A stretch of 14,956 nt of DNA from NCBI GenBank assembly GCA_006226895.1, contig SBFN01000227.1, forward strand, positions 1 to 14,956, given 5' to 3'. The notes under the pieces are model-generated. The model made no database searches. It was not told the DNA's origin and saw only the letters and a program-made list of their open reading frames with translations. This DNA is from Deltaproteobacteria bacterium (GTDB lineage: Bacteria > Desulfobacterota > Desulfuromonadia > Desulfuromonadales > BM103). Shown here one piece after another: positions 1 through 6,869 of the stretch; positions within the stretch are counted from its first letter, which is position 1, and each line of letters opens with the position of its first letter. A program made the position numbers and the translations under genes.

Positions 1-2630
1 GGGATGATACTTTCAGCATTAAGGGAAAAATTCTTAACCGGCGTAAAATCCATCTCCACACGCAAGTCAGAGAATGATCGATTTTCTTCGAGTCCATCAG
101 ACAGATCGTCTTCGATATAAGCTTGAGGTTCATCTATATTGTAGCTCTGAGATAAACGCAAATAGAATATATCACGGTACAGGCTTGAGCCATCCGCCGC
201 CTGGCTACGTGCTGTAAGACGATTGACCAGTGCGTAAGTAACATCGTTCCGAGAGGCAACCCGATCACGTAGATCAAAGAGAGGTAAGCTACCCTGTTCT
301 TCATCCGGGACATAAGTGTAGGTGACGGTTGGCTCGATGCTGTGCTGAAAACGATCAGCGCCTAGCATGTTGAGGTCAAAACTCCTTGCCAGGCGAGAGG
401 ATAGAGTTACAGAGAATTCAGGAACGAACTTGTCAGTTTCTGTAATATCGGTACTGTAAAGCCGTTCGTAGAAGGCAACTTCCGGAACCACTTCAAGCCA
501 TGAACCTGGTTTGAACACCGCTGACAGAGAGGGCCTCAGGTAAAGCCTTTCGCCTCTTTCACCTTCATCGCGCCAAAAACGGGTAGCATAACTCTCAAGG
601 CCTGCGTAAAAAGCAGAGTCACCAAGGCGGTAGCGGGGCAGTCCGAGGCTCAGTTCAGGGAGAGTTTGCAAGGTATCATCATTATCAGTTTCCAGATCTT
701 TGATGTAGCGTGCAAAACCAACAGCATTAAGCTTTTGCCAATTACGGCGGAGCATCAACGTAGAAACTGTCTTATCACGATTATAATCCTCAGCAACTTC
801 TCCAAACTCTTCAAAGAAAAGTTTCTGGTCTGTATACTCAATATCGGCCATCAAGCGCCAACCACCGGGAAGTTGACCGCTATGTTCCCACCTGTAGTAA
901 TCAAGATCCGGAAAGTCTTCCTTCTGGTCCAGTTCTTCTATTTCACCGGTTCCGGTCACGTGATAATAAAGAGCCTTGCCGTTATTGTTCCCTGAAAGAG
1001 CATAGCGATACTCAAGCCCCTTGCCCAGGCCAATTTCCGAGAGGTAATCAAGATAGATTGTGGCATCCATATGACGATCAATAACCTGGTACCATGCCAA
1101 GGAAGCAAGCGTCCCCTTGTTGTTTGAGTAACCGAACGAAGGTGTTAGCAATCCAGATTCACGTTCGGTCTTAACAGGAAAAGCCATGTAAGGGGTATAG
1201 AGAACCGGGACGTCCTTTACATGAAACCAGACATGCTTCGCTCGCGCATATCCTCCTACCGTAATATCCACCTCGTCGGCGGAAAATTTCCAGTCAGGGA
1301 TCTCGCCATCACAAGTGGTAAAGCTGCCCTCTTTAACTGAATAATCGAACTGGTCTTCCTTTTCGATCTGCTGGCCCGACAAATGGAAATTACCTTCGCG
1401 GACAAAAAGACGGCCGTCACGAACCTGGCCTTGTCTCGTCGCCATATTGTACTGAATGCTTGAACCCAAGACCTTGGTATCTTCATCTTTGAGTTCAACA
1501 GTCCCCTCAGCAGAAGCATCCTGTGTCGCGGCTTGCCAGAGCAGAGTATCAGACTTTAATTCGACCTCGCCCTGTCGGAGGACAACATCACCTTTTGCCT
1601 CATAACTGTCTTCGACAGAATCATAGGTCAAAGAATCCGCAACCAGGGCAATCGGAGACTCCTGGCCAGCGTCTGGCGCGGGCTCTGTTGCGGCTTCCGT
1701 TTTGTCATAATCCTTTTCGGCCAACGGGAAAGAGCCAGCAACGGATTCAGGCGGCGTTTCAACAACGGGGTCATCATGTGAGTCGACTTTGACTTGAGGA
1801 CTAGCATCAGACATTTCAGTCACAGGAGAACCAGGGACCGTTGCAAGAACCGGGGTTGGCTCAACCTCAGATCTTTTCGGGAGGACCTCGTCAACCGGAG
1901 GATCTTCATCATCAAGTGAAGTGGACTCGCTTTTTGAATCAGAAGGTTTTATTTTTTCGGATGTTTCGTCCTCGACCTTCAATTGAGCTACAGCAAAGGG
2001 TTCAGTCGTGAGTTCCGGGCTCGGAGTTTCACCGTGAACGGGGCTTTTCAGAGAATCTTTAGTTACTGCAGAAGGTGTTGAATCAGATGGGGCCTGTGCG
2101 GCACCTGACCATTCTGGAGTTTGCCAAAGGGAGGTAGGAACAAAACGAGTGATCTCCAACTTCTTCAGCAAGGCACGCCCTTCAGAATTTTTGTCCATAT
2201 TCAAAAAAACGGCACTTACCTGCTGCAGAAGAGTGATTTTCTGTCCCTGTCGAGCAACAACGTTCCCTCTGAAGAGCTTTTGGAAATGGTCCAAATTCCT
2301 AACCACTGGATAGAACTGACCATCAGGCTCCCTATCTTGGAGAGATTTACTTAACCAAGCAAAATCAACTTCTCGATACCTTACTAACCAATCATAAAGA
2401 TAGCTTTCCGTGGTGAAACTGCGAACTCGAACGGGAATAGATAGATGTTTTTCCAGATAGAGACCAACCTCTTCACCCAGTTCAGAAGAGATTACGAGCC
2501 CTGATCCATCAACAGCAAAACCGATCGTGATTCCAGATTGAGCAAAAGCGTTATTAACCACATGAACCGGGAACAAGAGCGCAGCTAAGAGCAACACGCA
2601 AAAGATTGCTCGCAGTGATAAACGTTGCAT
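1..2630 (-). CDS. lptD: LPS-assembly outer membrane protein LptD with a PhnD-like N-terminal extension (3' end outside window)
   Basis: LptD is the outer-membrane barrel that, with LptE, inserts lipopolysaccharide into the outer leaflet. The frame is open from ATG at 2630 to the left edge (876 codons, no stop). Residues 1-30 are a signal peptide (basic start, hydrophobic core, AFA cleavage site). Residues about 34-166 resemble part of a PhnD-type solute-binding protein. Residues 167-324 form an acidic Pro-rich linker. From about 325 the OstA/LptD periplasmic domain begins (VADSLTYD, AKGDVVLRQG), followed by the family hallmark FTTCDG..PDW (Cys440), YARAKHVWFHVKDVPVLYTP, SGLLTPSFGYS and barrel strands. 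Only Cys440, matching the conserved beta-jellyroll cysteine, is seen in the mature visible part. Usual LptD proteins are roughly 650-800 residues, so this one is long. An in-frame ATG at 2645 is an alternative start; neither has a strong Shine-Dalgarno. It lies 24 nt after folC. LptD identity is sure; the extension is discussed under findings. Confidence 0.93.
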   Translation of the reverse strand, partial: MQRLSLRAIFCVLLLAALLFPVHVVNNAFAQSGITIGFAVDGSGLVISSELGEEVGLYLEKHLSIPVRVRSFTTESYLYDWLVRYREVDFAWLSKSLQDREPDGQFYPVVRNLDHFQKLFRGNVVARQGQKITLLQQVSAVFLNMDKNSEGRALLKKLEITRFVPTSLWQTPEWSGAAQAPSDSTPSAVTKDSLKSPVHGETPSPELTTEPFAVAQLKVEDETSEKIKPSDSKSESTSLDDEDPPVDEVLPKRSEVEPTPVLATVPGSPVTEMSDASPQVKVDSHDDPVVETPPESVAGSFPLAEKDYDKTEAATEPAPDAGQESPIALVADSLTYDSVEDSYEAKGDVVLRQGEVELKSDTLLWQAATQDASAEGTVELKDEDTKVLGSSIQYNMATRQGQVRDGRLFVREGNFHLSGQQIEKEDQFDYSVKEGSFTTCDGEIPDWKFSADEVDITVGGYARAKHVWFHVKDVPVLYTPYMAFPVKTERESGLLTPSFGYSNNKGTLASLAWYQVIDRHMDATIYLDYLSEIGLGKGLEYRYALSGNNNGKALYYHVTGTGEIEELDQKEDFPDLDYYRWEHSGQLPGGWRLMADIEYTDQKLFFEEFGEVAEDYNRDKTVSTLMLRRNWQKLNAVGFARYIKDLETDNDDTLQTLPELSLGLPRYRLGDSAFYAGLESYATRFWRDEGERGERLYLRPSLSAVFKPGSWLEVVPEVAFYERLYSTDITETDKFVPEFSVTLSSRLARSFDLNMLGADRFQHSIEPTVTYTYVPDEEQGSLPLFDLRDRVASRNDVTYALVNRLTARSQAADGSSLYRDIFYLRLSQSYNIDEPQAYIEDDLSDGLEENRSFSDLRVEMDFTPVKNFSLNAESII
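1659..2132 (-). other. Acidic, proline-rich linker within LptD (residues about 167-324)
   Basis: About 158 residues contain roughly 22 prolines and 34 Asp/Glu and are rich in Ser/Thr, with no hydrophobic stretches. This composition predicts an extended, disordered periplasmic tether between the binding-protein-like segment and the LptD jellyroll. It is in frame with both: fixed codons at 2150, 1814 and 1313 are all multiples of three from the ATG at 2630. Confidence 0.75.
2133..2531 (-). other. PhnD-like periplasmic binding-protein segment within LptD (residues about 34-166)
   Basis: The segment starts right after the signal peptide with ITIGFAVDGSG, then GLYLEKHLSIPVRVRSF and a region ending EVDFAWLS. 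This is the order of the first lobe of PhnD/TIGR01098-type phosphonate/phosphite-binding proteins: strand, 'pl..yLek.lg.pV.v', then 'g.vDia.l.p'. After a short stretch ending in NVVARQGQKI it jumps to AVFLNMDKNSEGRALLKKL and ITRFVP, which resembles the family's C-terminal return segment (aLl.m..dpeG...L..lg..gF.p). The roughly 100 residues of second lobe normally between these parts are absent. Recognition is by motif order only; no profile search was run. Confidence 0.6.
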
Positions 2631-2654
2631 TGAATGACCCGTCATAAAATAAGA

Positions 2655-3941
2655 TTAAAGAGTCTCTGGAACAAACTCCATTGTGGAGTGCGAATCCAAG
2701 GCTCTCTGCCTTAACTCTGCTACCAGGTAAAGAGATCCACACACAACCACATGTTCGTCGTGGCCCAGATCTTCGCAAGCAGCGGCTAAACCATCACCAG
2801 CCGCCGAATATTCATAAACCGGCAGGCCTTGATTTTCGGCCCAGGCGACCATCTCACCGGTCGGCACCGACTGCCCATAAGAAACCGGTACAGCATATAC
2901 TGCCGCAACATATTTTACCAGCGGCATGAGTACTTCTGTCGGGCTACGCTCACCACTCAAGCCACTCACCAGATGAATACGCTTAATATTCTGCTTTTCA
3001 AGATAATCAGCGAGACAAGCTATTCCAGCAGCATTATGAGACACATCAAGAAGGACCCGAGAATCACTACACCATTCCAGGCGCCCCGGCCAGAAGACAT
3101 TCTCCCCTGCGGTAGCAATGGCGGCAGAAGGAATCGTAAAACCCATTTTTCTCAATTGCATCGTCCCGGCCACGGCCTGGGCAAAGTTATCCAACTGGTG
3201 GGTGCCAGCAAGAGCACATGTCAAACCATGCAAACGATCAGAACCGACAACAACCGTCAAGTTATCGTGTTTCCCTTGCCAGGAGAAATCACGTCCAGAC
3301 AGGACAACCTGCGATTCACAAGCAGCAGCAACAGAGAGAAGGACCTCCTCGGCGGCTGGCTCCTGCGCACCGACGACAACAGGCACACCGGGCTTGATGA
3401 TGCCAGCCTTTTCCTTCGCAATTTCAGCGAGCGTAGAGCCAAGGTGTTCACTGTGGTCAACGCTGACAGGAGTAATCATACAGAGTTGTGGATCAACGAT
3501 ATTAGTCGCATCCAGACGACCGCCAAGACCGGTTTCGATAACAGCAACATCGACACCGGCCTGGCTGAAAGCCAGAAGGGCCATCGCCGTTGTCGCTTCA
3601 AAAAATGTTAAGGGGATGTCTTCTGAGTTCAGGCGAATAATTTCAGCGAGGACACCAATAGCATCGCGGCTTACCGCTACGCCATCAATACGGATTCGTT
3701 CGGTGAAACAGTTCAGGTGTGGTGAGGTATACAGACCTACATGCAGCCCTGCTTGCTTGAGTATCTCAGCCAGCAGGACACTGACAGAACCTTTACCATT
3801 GGTCCCGGCCACATGAATGCAGGGCAAAGGTTCTTGAAGTTGAGGCAAGCGGGCCTGTAAGTCCCGCATATTTTCCAAGCCGAGTTTAACGCCAAAGCGT
3901 TGCAGCCCATAGAGATAGTCGAGGCTGGAGGTGAAATCCAC
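2655..3941 (-). CDS. folC: Bifunctional folylpolyglutamate synthase / dihydrofolate synthase
   Basis: This cytoplasmic Mur-ligase-family enzyme uses ATP to join glutamate to dihydropteroate and to extend the glutamate tail of folates. The 428 residues are full length for FolC. Visible motifs are the P-loop GTNGKGS (46-52), YTSPHL (71-76), TFFEATTAMAL (112-122), the signature ETGLGGRLDATN (136-147), the carbamylated-lysine-region motif KEKAGI (176-181), GRLE (286-289) and DVSHN (299-303), where many FolC have D.AHN. The start is GTG at 3941, preceded by AGGA with 8 nt spacing. It follows accD after 50 nt and precedes lptD by 24 nt, so it is probably co-transcribed with both. Whether it has both activities or mainly the polyglutamylating one cannot be read from the sequence. 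Confidence 0.95.
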   Translation of the reverse strand: MDFTSSLDYLYGLQRFGVKLGLENMRDLQARLPQLQEPLPCIHVAGTNGKGSVSVLLAEILKQAGLHVGLYTSPHLNCFTERIRIDGVAVSRDAIGVLAEIIRLNSEDIPLTFFEATTAMALLAFSQAGVDVAVIETGLGGRLDATNIVDPQLCMITPVSVDHSEHLGSTLAEIAKEKAGIIKPGVPVVVGAQEPAAEEVLLSVAAACESQVVLSGRDFSWQGKHDNLTVVVGSDRLHGLTCALAGTHQLDNFAQAVAGTMQLRKMGFTIPSAAIATAGENVFWPGRLEWCSDSRVLLDVSHNAAGIACLADYLEKQNIKRIHLVSGLSGERSPTEVLMPLVKYVAAVYAVPVSYGQSVPTGEMVAWAENQGLPVYEYSAAGDGLAAACEDLGHDEHVVVCGSLYLVAELRQRALDSHSTMEFVPETL

Positions 3942-3975
3942 TAACTCAATCCTGTGGGCTCAAGGCTCTGCATGA

Positions 3976-3993
3976 AGAAACCGACAGGTTTCT
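3976..3993 (-). other. Small intercistronic hairpin at the accD stop codon
   Basis: A perfect 7-bp inverted repeat (AGAAACC / GGTTTCT) with a 4-nt loop overlaps the accD stop codon and enters the accD-folC gap. It is AT-rich in the stem and has no following T-run, so it is a poor terminator; it could affect mRNA stability or be chance. Confidence 0.4.
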
Positions 3994-4852
3994 AAGAAGC
4001 AGGAGCCTGCTGGGTAAAAATTCTTAAAGCCTGCGACAATCGCGCTTTCATCTCCTGGCGGGAAACGATCATGTCAACCATGCCGTGGTCGAGGAGATAT
4101 TCAGAACGCTGGAAACCTTCCGGCAGCTGCTGGCGAATTGTCTGCTCTATGACGCGGGGTCCGGCAAAACCGATTAAGGCCTTCGGCTCGGCAACATTGA
4201 GGTCTCCAAGCATCGCAAAACTGGCAGTAACTCCACCCGTGGTCGGATCAGTCAGAACGGAGACAAAAGGTATCCCGGCCTTCTTGAGCTTGGCGAGTGC
4301 AGCGCTCGATTTAGCCATCTGCATCAGCGAGAGAATACTCTCCTGCATACGGGCCCCACCTGAGGAGGAGAAAACCATGACCGGCGCTTTTTTCTCCAGG
4401 CCAAGTTCGATCGCCCGGGTGATTTTCTCGCCGACGACCGAACCCATACTGCCGCCGAGAAAAGCGAAATCAAAAACAGCAACGACCACTTCCTGCCCGT
4501 TCATCAGGCCAGATCCTGTCACAACGGCGTCACCGCCACCATTCTTGGCAACAGCGGCCTTGATACGGTCCACGTACTTTTTGGAGTCCTTGAATTTCAG
4601 GAAATCCACCGAGGCCATATCGGGGTCAGTTTCGTTGAAGGTCCCCTCATCAATCACCAGGTCAATTCTCTCACGGGCGCTGATGCGGAAGTGATAGTCA
4701 CACTTGGGGCAAACATTTAAATTACGTTCGATCTCCTTTGAGTAGATGATCTCTTCGCAATTTTTGCACTTCGTCCAGAGGCCCTCGGGCATCTGGACTT
4801 TCTTACTTTCAACGGGCGCAATCGGCGCCTTTGACTTTTTAAACCAGGCCAT
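3992..4852 (-). CDS. accD: Acetyl-CoA carboxylase carboxyltransferase subunit beta
   Basis: AccD and AccA together transfer the carboxyl group from carboxybiotin on AccB to acetyl-CoA, giving malonyl-CoA for fatty acid synthesis. The 286 residues match the usual bacterial length. The N-terminal zinc ribbon is intact (C29, C32, C48, C51 in KCKNC...VCPKC). The crotonase-like carboxyltransferase core shows FAFLGGSMGSVVGEKI, SSSGGARMQE, LTDPTTGGVTASFAMLGD and IGFAGPRVIEQT. The ATG at 4852 is preceded by CGAGGTAAATA, an acceptable Shine-Dalgarno. The gene upstream on the same strand is the degraded MBL-fold pseudogene, then trpA; folC follows 50 nt downstream. Essential in most bacteria, it would need either read-through from trpA or a promoter inside the decayed region; I could not pick one out confidently. 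Confidence 0.97.
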   Translation of the reverse strand: MAWFKKSKAPIAPVESKKVQMPEGLWTKCKNCEEIIYSKEIERNLNVCPKCDYHFRISARERIDLVIDEGTFNETDPDMASVDFLKFKDSKKYVDRIKAAVAKNGGGDAVVTGSGLMNGQEVVVAVFDFAFLGGSMGSVVGEKITRAIELGLEKKAPVMVFSSSGGARMQESILSLMQMAKSSAALAKLKKAGIPFVSVLTDPTTGGVTASFAMLGDLNVAEPKALIGFAGPRVIEQTIRQQLPEGFQRSEYLLDHGMVDMIVSRQEMKARLSQALRIFTQQAPAS

Positions 4853-4883
4853 TATTTACCTCGCGATTCAGACGATTCTTTAT

Positions 4884-5297
4884 TTAGAAAAAGAACCGTT
4901 CGTTGCCATCCAATATTTGGCAGTGTCTCTGACACGATGCCAGTTCCGCACTGATTTCTTCAAGATACTGCGGCTTCGTATGAAATATTTTGACCGCTAC
5001 TTCCGGTTTGTCCAGCCCATCAACTTCTTTAATCAATATTCCCGCTGTCAGATAACCGGTCTGCTACGCTAAAGACTCCAATCGGCAAGGAAAAGAGGTT
5101 TCAACAAACACAGCCGCCAGCACATCCGCTGAGCTGCCAAGATTCCGGAGTGATTCCTTAGTCGTTGTATCTCCCGAGTCAAGAATTGACGCTTGTCCCT
5201 TGGTCAGAAGTTAGCCCGCAGCAAAACCTGGGAGAATTGTCCTTGCCCGGTTCACATCAAGAAAGCCAACCCGGGCCGTTTCCTCTTCGGAAGCCAT
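4884..5297 (-). pseudogene. Truncated, decayed MBL-fold hydrolase (cyclic-nucleotide phosphodiesterase-like)
   Basis: One reading frame runs from an ATG at 5297 (8 nt past the trpA stop) to a TAA at 4884-4886, 138 codons including the final stop, interrupted by TAA at codon 29 (5211-5213) and TAG at codon 78 (5064-5066). No frameshift is needed. Ignoring the stops, it shows features of the C-terminal half of beta-lactamase-fold phosphodiesterase-like hydrolases: DVNR near the usual VNH site, SILDSGDTT (metal-bridging Asp43), AVFVETSFPCRLESLA, GYLT where GHLT is usual, and FHTKPQYLEEISAEL (family HLKP..LEEI..EL). The N-terminal half with the HxHxDH zinc motif is missing, and two likely ligand histidines are replaced (Arg17, Tyr82). 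These changes and the stops point to loss of function. The family assignment is from remembered motifs. Stop suppression is unlikely because both TAA and TAG occur. Confidence 0.75.
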
Positions 5298-5304
5298 CTT
5301 CTTC

Positions 5305-6096
5305 TCAGATGGCAGCCTTGAGTTGCCGGACCAACCCCTGCACTTCGCTCTGAAGGAGAGGAGTCCCACTAAACTCGGCAATCAATTTAACCAGGGCGCT
5401 ACCAACAACGACAGCGTCGGCAATCGCAGCAATAGACTTGGCGTCTTCCGGCGTGGAAACGCCAAAACCAACCGCAACCGGCACCGGGCTCATCTGCTTA
5501 ATGTCAGCTACGGCAGAAGTAATCGCCGAGGCATCAACCCGCTGGCTTCCGGTCACACCGGTCATCGACACATAGTAAAGAAAACCTTCACTAGCAGCGG
5601 CTAACTGAGCCGTGCGCTCGGCACCGGTAGTCGGAGCCAATAACGTGATCAGATCAACTTCGGCAGCAGTCAGCAACGGATGCAGTTCTTCGGCCTCTTC
5701 AGGAGGGAGATCTACCAGAAGCAGACCGTCGACACCGACAGCGGCCGCATCACGAGCGAACTTCGCAGAGCCATAAGTAAAAACCGGATTGTAGTATCCC
5801 ATCAGGACGATCGGCACATTGCTGTGTTGACGAACCCTGCCAACCAGATCGAGGACTCCGCGAAGAGTCGTCCCCGCTGCCAGGGCACGCTCCGAGGAGA
5901 GCTGGATCGTCGGCCCGTCGGCCATAGGATCAGAGAAGGGGAAGCCGAGTTCTATCAGATCGGCTCCGGACTCGACAAGGCTGTGCACCAACTGCTCGCT
6001 GGTTTTGAGATCCGGATCTCCGGCAGTAATGAAAGTAACCAGGGCTTTTTCGCCACGTGCTTTCAAAGCATTTAATGTAGAGGTAATCCTTGACAT
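5305..6096 (-). CDS. trpA: Tryptophan synthase alpha subunit
   Basis: TrpA cleaves indole-3-glycerol phosphate to indole and glyceraldehyde-3-phosphate, and passes indole through a tunnel to TrpB. The 263 residues form a complete TIM barrel. The catalytic residues Glu49 (LIELGFPFSDP) and Asp60 (MADGP) fall at the same numbers as in the E. coli enzyme. Also visible are GYYNPVFTYG, LLLVDLPPEEA, LLAPTT, YYVSMTGVTG (loop 6) and the phosphate-binding VGFGVSTPE...VVVGSALV. The start ATG at 6096 has only a weak, distant GGAAG. Unusually, two non-trp genes (uracil-DNA glycosylase and RNA helicase) separate it from trpB1. A 98-nt gap upstream holds a candidate promoter. Confidence 0.97.
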   Translation of the reverse strand: MSRITSTLNALKARGEKALVTFITAGDPDLKTSEQLVHSLVESGADLIELGFPFSDPMADGPTIQLSSERALAAGTTLRGVLDLVGRVRQHSNVPIVLMGYYNPVFTYGSAKFARDAAAVGVDGLLLVDLPPEEAEELHPLLTAAEVDLITLLAPTTGAERTAQLAAASEGFLYYVSMTGVTGSQRVDASAITSAVADIKQMSPVPVAVGFGVSTPEDAKSIAAIADAVVVGSALVKLIAEFSGTPLLQSEVQGLVRQLKAAI

Positions 6097-6156
6097 GTAC
6101 GATACGTCTTCCAGTGTGTGAACCCGGTTCTTCAGGTTGTGACGAAGTAAAAAACA

Positions 6157-6186
6157 ATCTTATCGGAACGAAGCAGACGATATCAA
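6157..6186 (-). promoter_or_regulatory. Candidate sigma-70 promoter ahead of trpA
   Basis: On the minus strand TTGATA (6186-6181) and TAAGAT (6162-6157) are separated by 18 nt, about 60 nt before the trpA start. The -35 matches 5 of 6 and the -10 4 of 6 consensus bases. The 98-nt gap is the longest gap without gene remains in the window, and trpA is cut off from the other trp genes, so a private promoter is plausible. A short palindrome GAACCGGGTTC (6121-6131 region) follows in the leader. Chance occurrence is possible. Confidence 0.3.
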
Positions 6187-6194
6187 CCGTTTTT

Positions 6195-6863
6195 TCATTC
6201 CAGCAACAATCTGACCTGAGCAAGCAGATCAAGAAACATCCGGTTATTCATCCTACCTGTCTGAACGTTGTAGCGACTTGTGTGGTAACAGCCGATCAAC
6301 GTGAGGCCATTGGCCAACGAGTAAGTACTGCCATGCCCGAAGGGCACTTCCGCAAGACGCTTAATCAGACCCTGTGACTGAAAGAGCCGCAGCAAGCTGT
6401 TGTGCGCTCCGTGACCAAGAGCAATAATCACGCGCAGGGCTTTCAGCTCCTGCAACTCTTTCTCAAGATAAGGCCGGCAGGCAGTAAACTCTGCCGCATT
6501 CGGCTTGTTCTCCGGTGGCAGGCACTTGACGGCATTCGTGATATAGAGATCATGCAACTCCAGGCCGTCATCAGCAGAGAGAATTTCCGACTGATTTGAG
6601 AAACCGGCCTGATGAAGCAGCGGGTACATGAAATCACCGGCACCGTCACCGGTAAAAGGTCGCCCTGTTCGGTTGGCGCCGTGGGCTCCTGGAGCCAGTC
6701 CAACCAGGCAAACACGCGCCTGCAAATCACCAAAACCGTTAACTGGCCCATTATGGTAATCAGCACGTGTGCGTGTTTTAGACGGCGAAAGCTGTGCCAT
6801 AAAATCGACCAACCTTGAACACCGCTGACACCCGGCCAACTCTTTCAGTGAAAGGCTCGTCAC
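6195..6863 (-). CDS. Family 5 (UdgB-type) iron-sulfur uracil-DNA glycosylase
   Basis: This enzyme removes uracil (and in this family often hypoxanthine or other deaminated bases) from DNA to start base-excision repair. The 222 residues carry four cysteines that fit the family's 4Fe-4S cluster: C12 and C15 (GCQRC), C114 (NAVKCLPP) and C129 (TACRPYL). Motif A is GLAPGAHGANRTGRPFTGD (55-73), which in UdgB has Ala-rich residues in place of the Asp used by family 4 enzymes. The C-terminal motif is CYHTSRYNVQTGR (192-204) with His194. The start is GTG at 6863, 6 nt after the helicase stop, with AAGG upstream; coupled translation is likely. It is placed inside the trp cluster between trpB1 and trpA. 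Family 5 rather than 4 is my reading of motif A. Confidence 0.88.
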   Translation of the reverse strand: MTSLSLKELAGCQRCSRLVDFMAQLSPSKTRTRADYHNGPVNGFGDLQARVCLVGLAPGAHGANRTGRPFTGDGAGDFMYPLLHQAGFSNQSEILSADDGLELHDLYITNAVKCLPPENKPNAAEFTACRPYLEKELQELKALRVIIALGHGAHNSLLRLFQSQGLIKRLAEVPFGHGSTYSLANGLTLIGCYHTSRYNVQTGRMNNRMFLDLLAQVRLLLE

Positions 6864-6869
6864 GGATCG

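Noticed and set aside
2829..3816. Long open frames on the + strand across folC
   Set aside because: They are antisense to an unmistakable folC, show no family motifs and have low-complexity basic composition; they are shadows of the codon pattern of the real gene.
3976..3993. The hairpin at the accD stop as a rho-independent terminator
   Set aside because: The stem is short and AT-rich, the loop overlaps the coding end and no T-run follows; folC lies 50 nt on in the same direction.
5064..5066. TAG in the MBL-fold relic as a pyrrolysine or read-through codon
   Set aside because: A second in-frame stop (TAA) lies upstream, the N-terminal zinc-binding half is missing, and likely ligand histidines are changed, so decay is the simpler explanation.
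4746..5072. A 108-codon + strand frame across the accD start and the trpA-accD gap
   Set aside because: It overlaps the accD N-terminus and the antisense of the decayed MBL-fold gene, whose motifs on the minus strand explain the region better.
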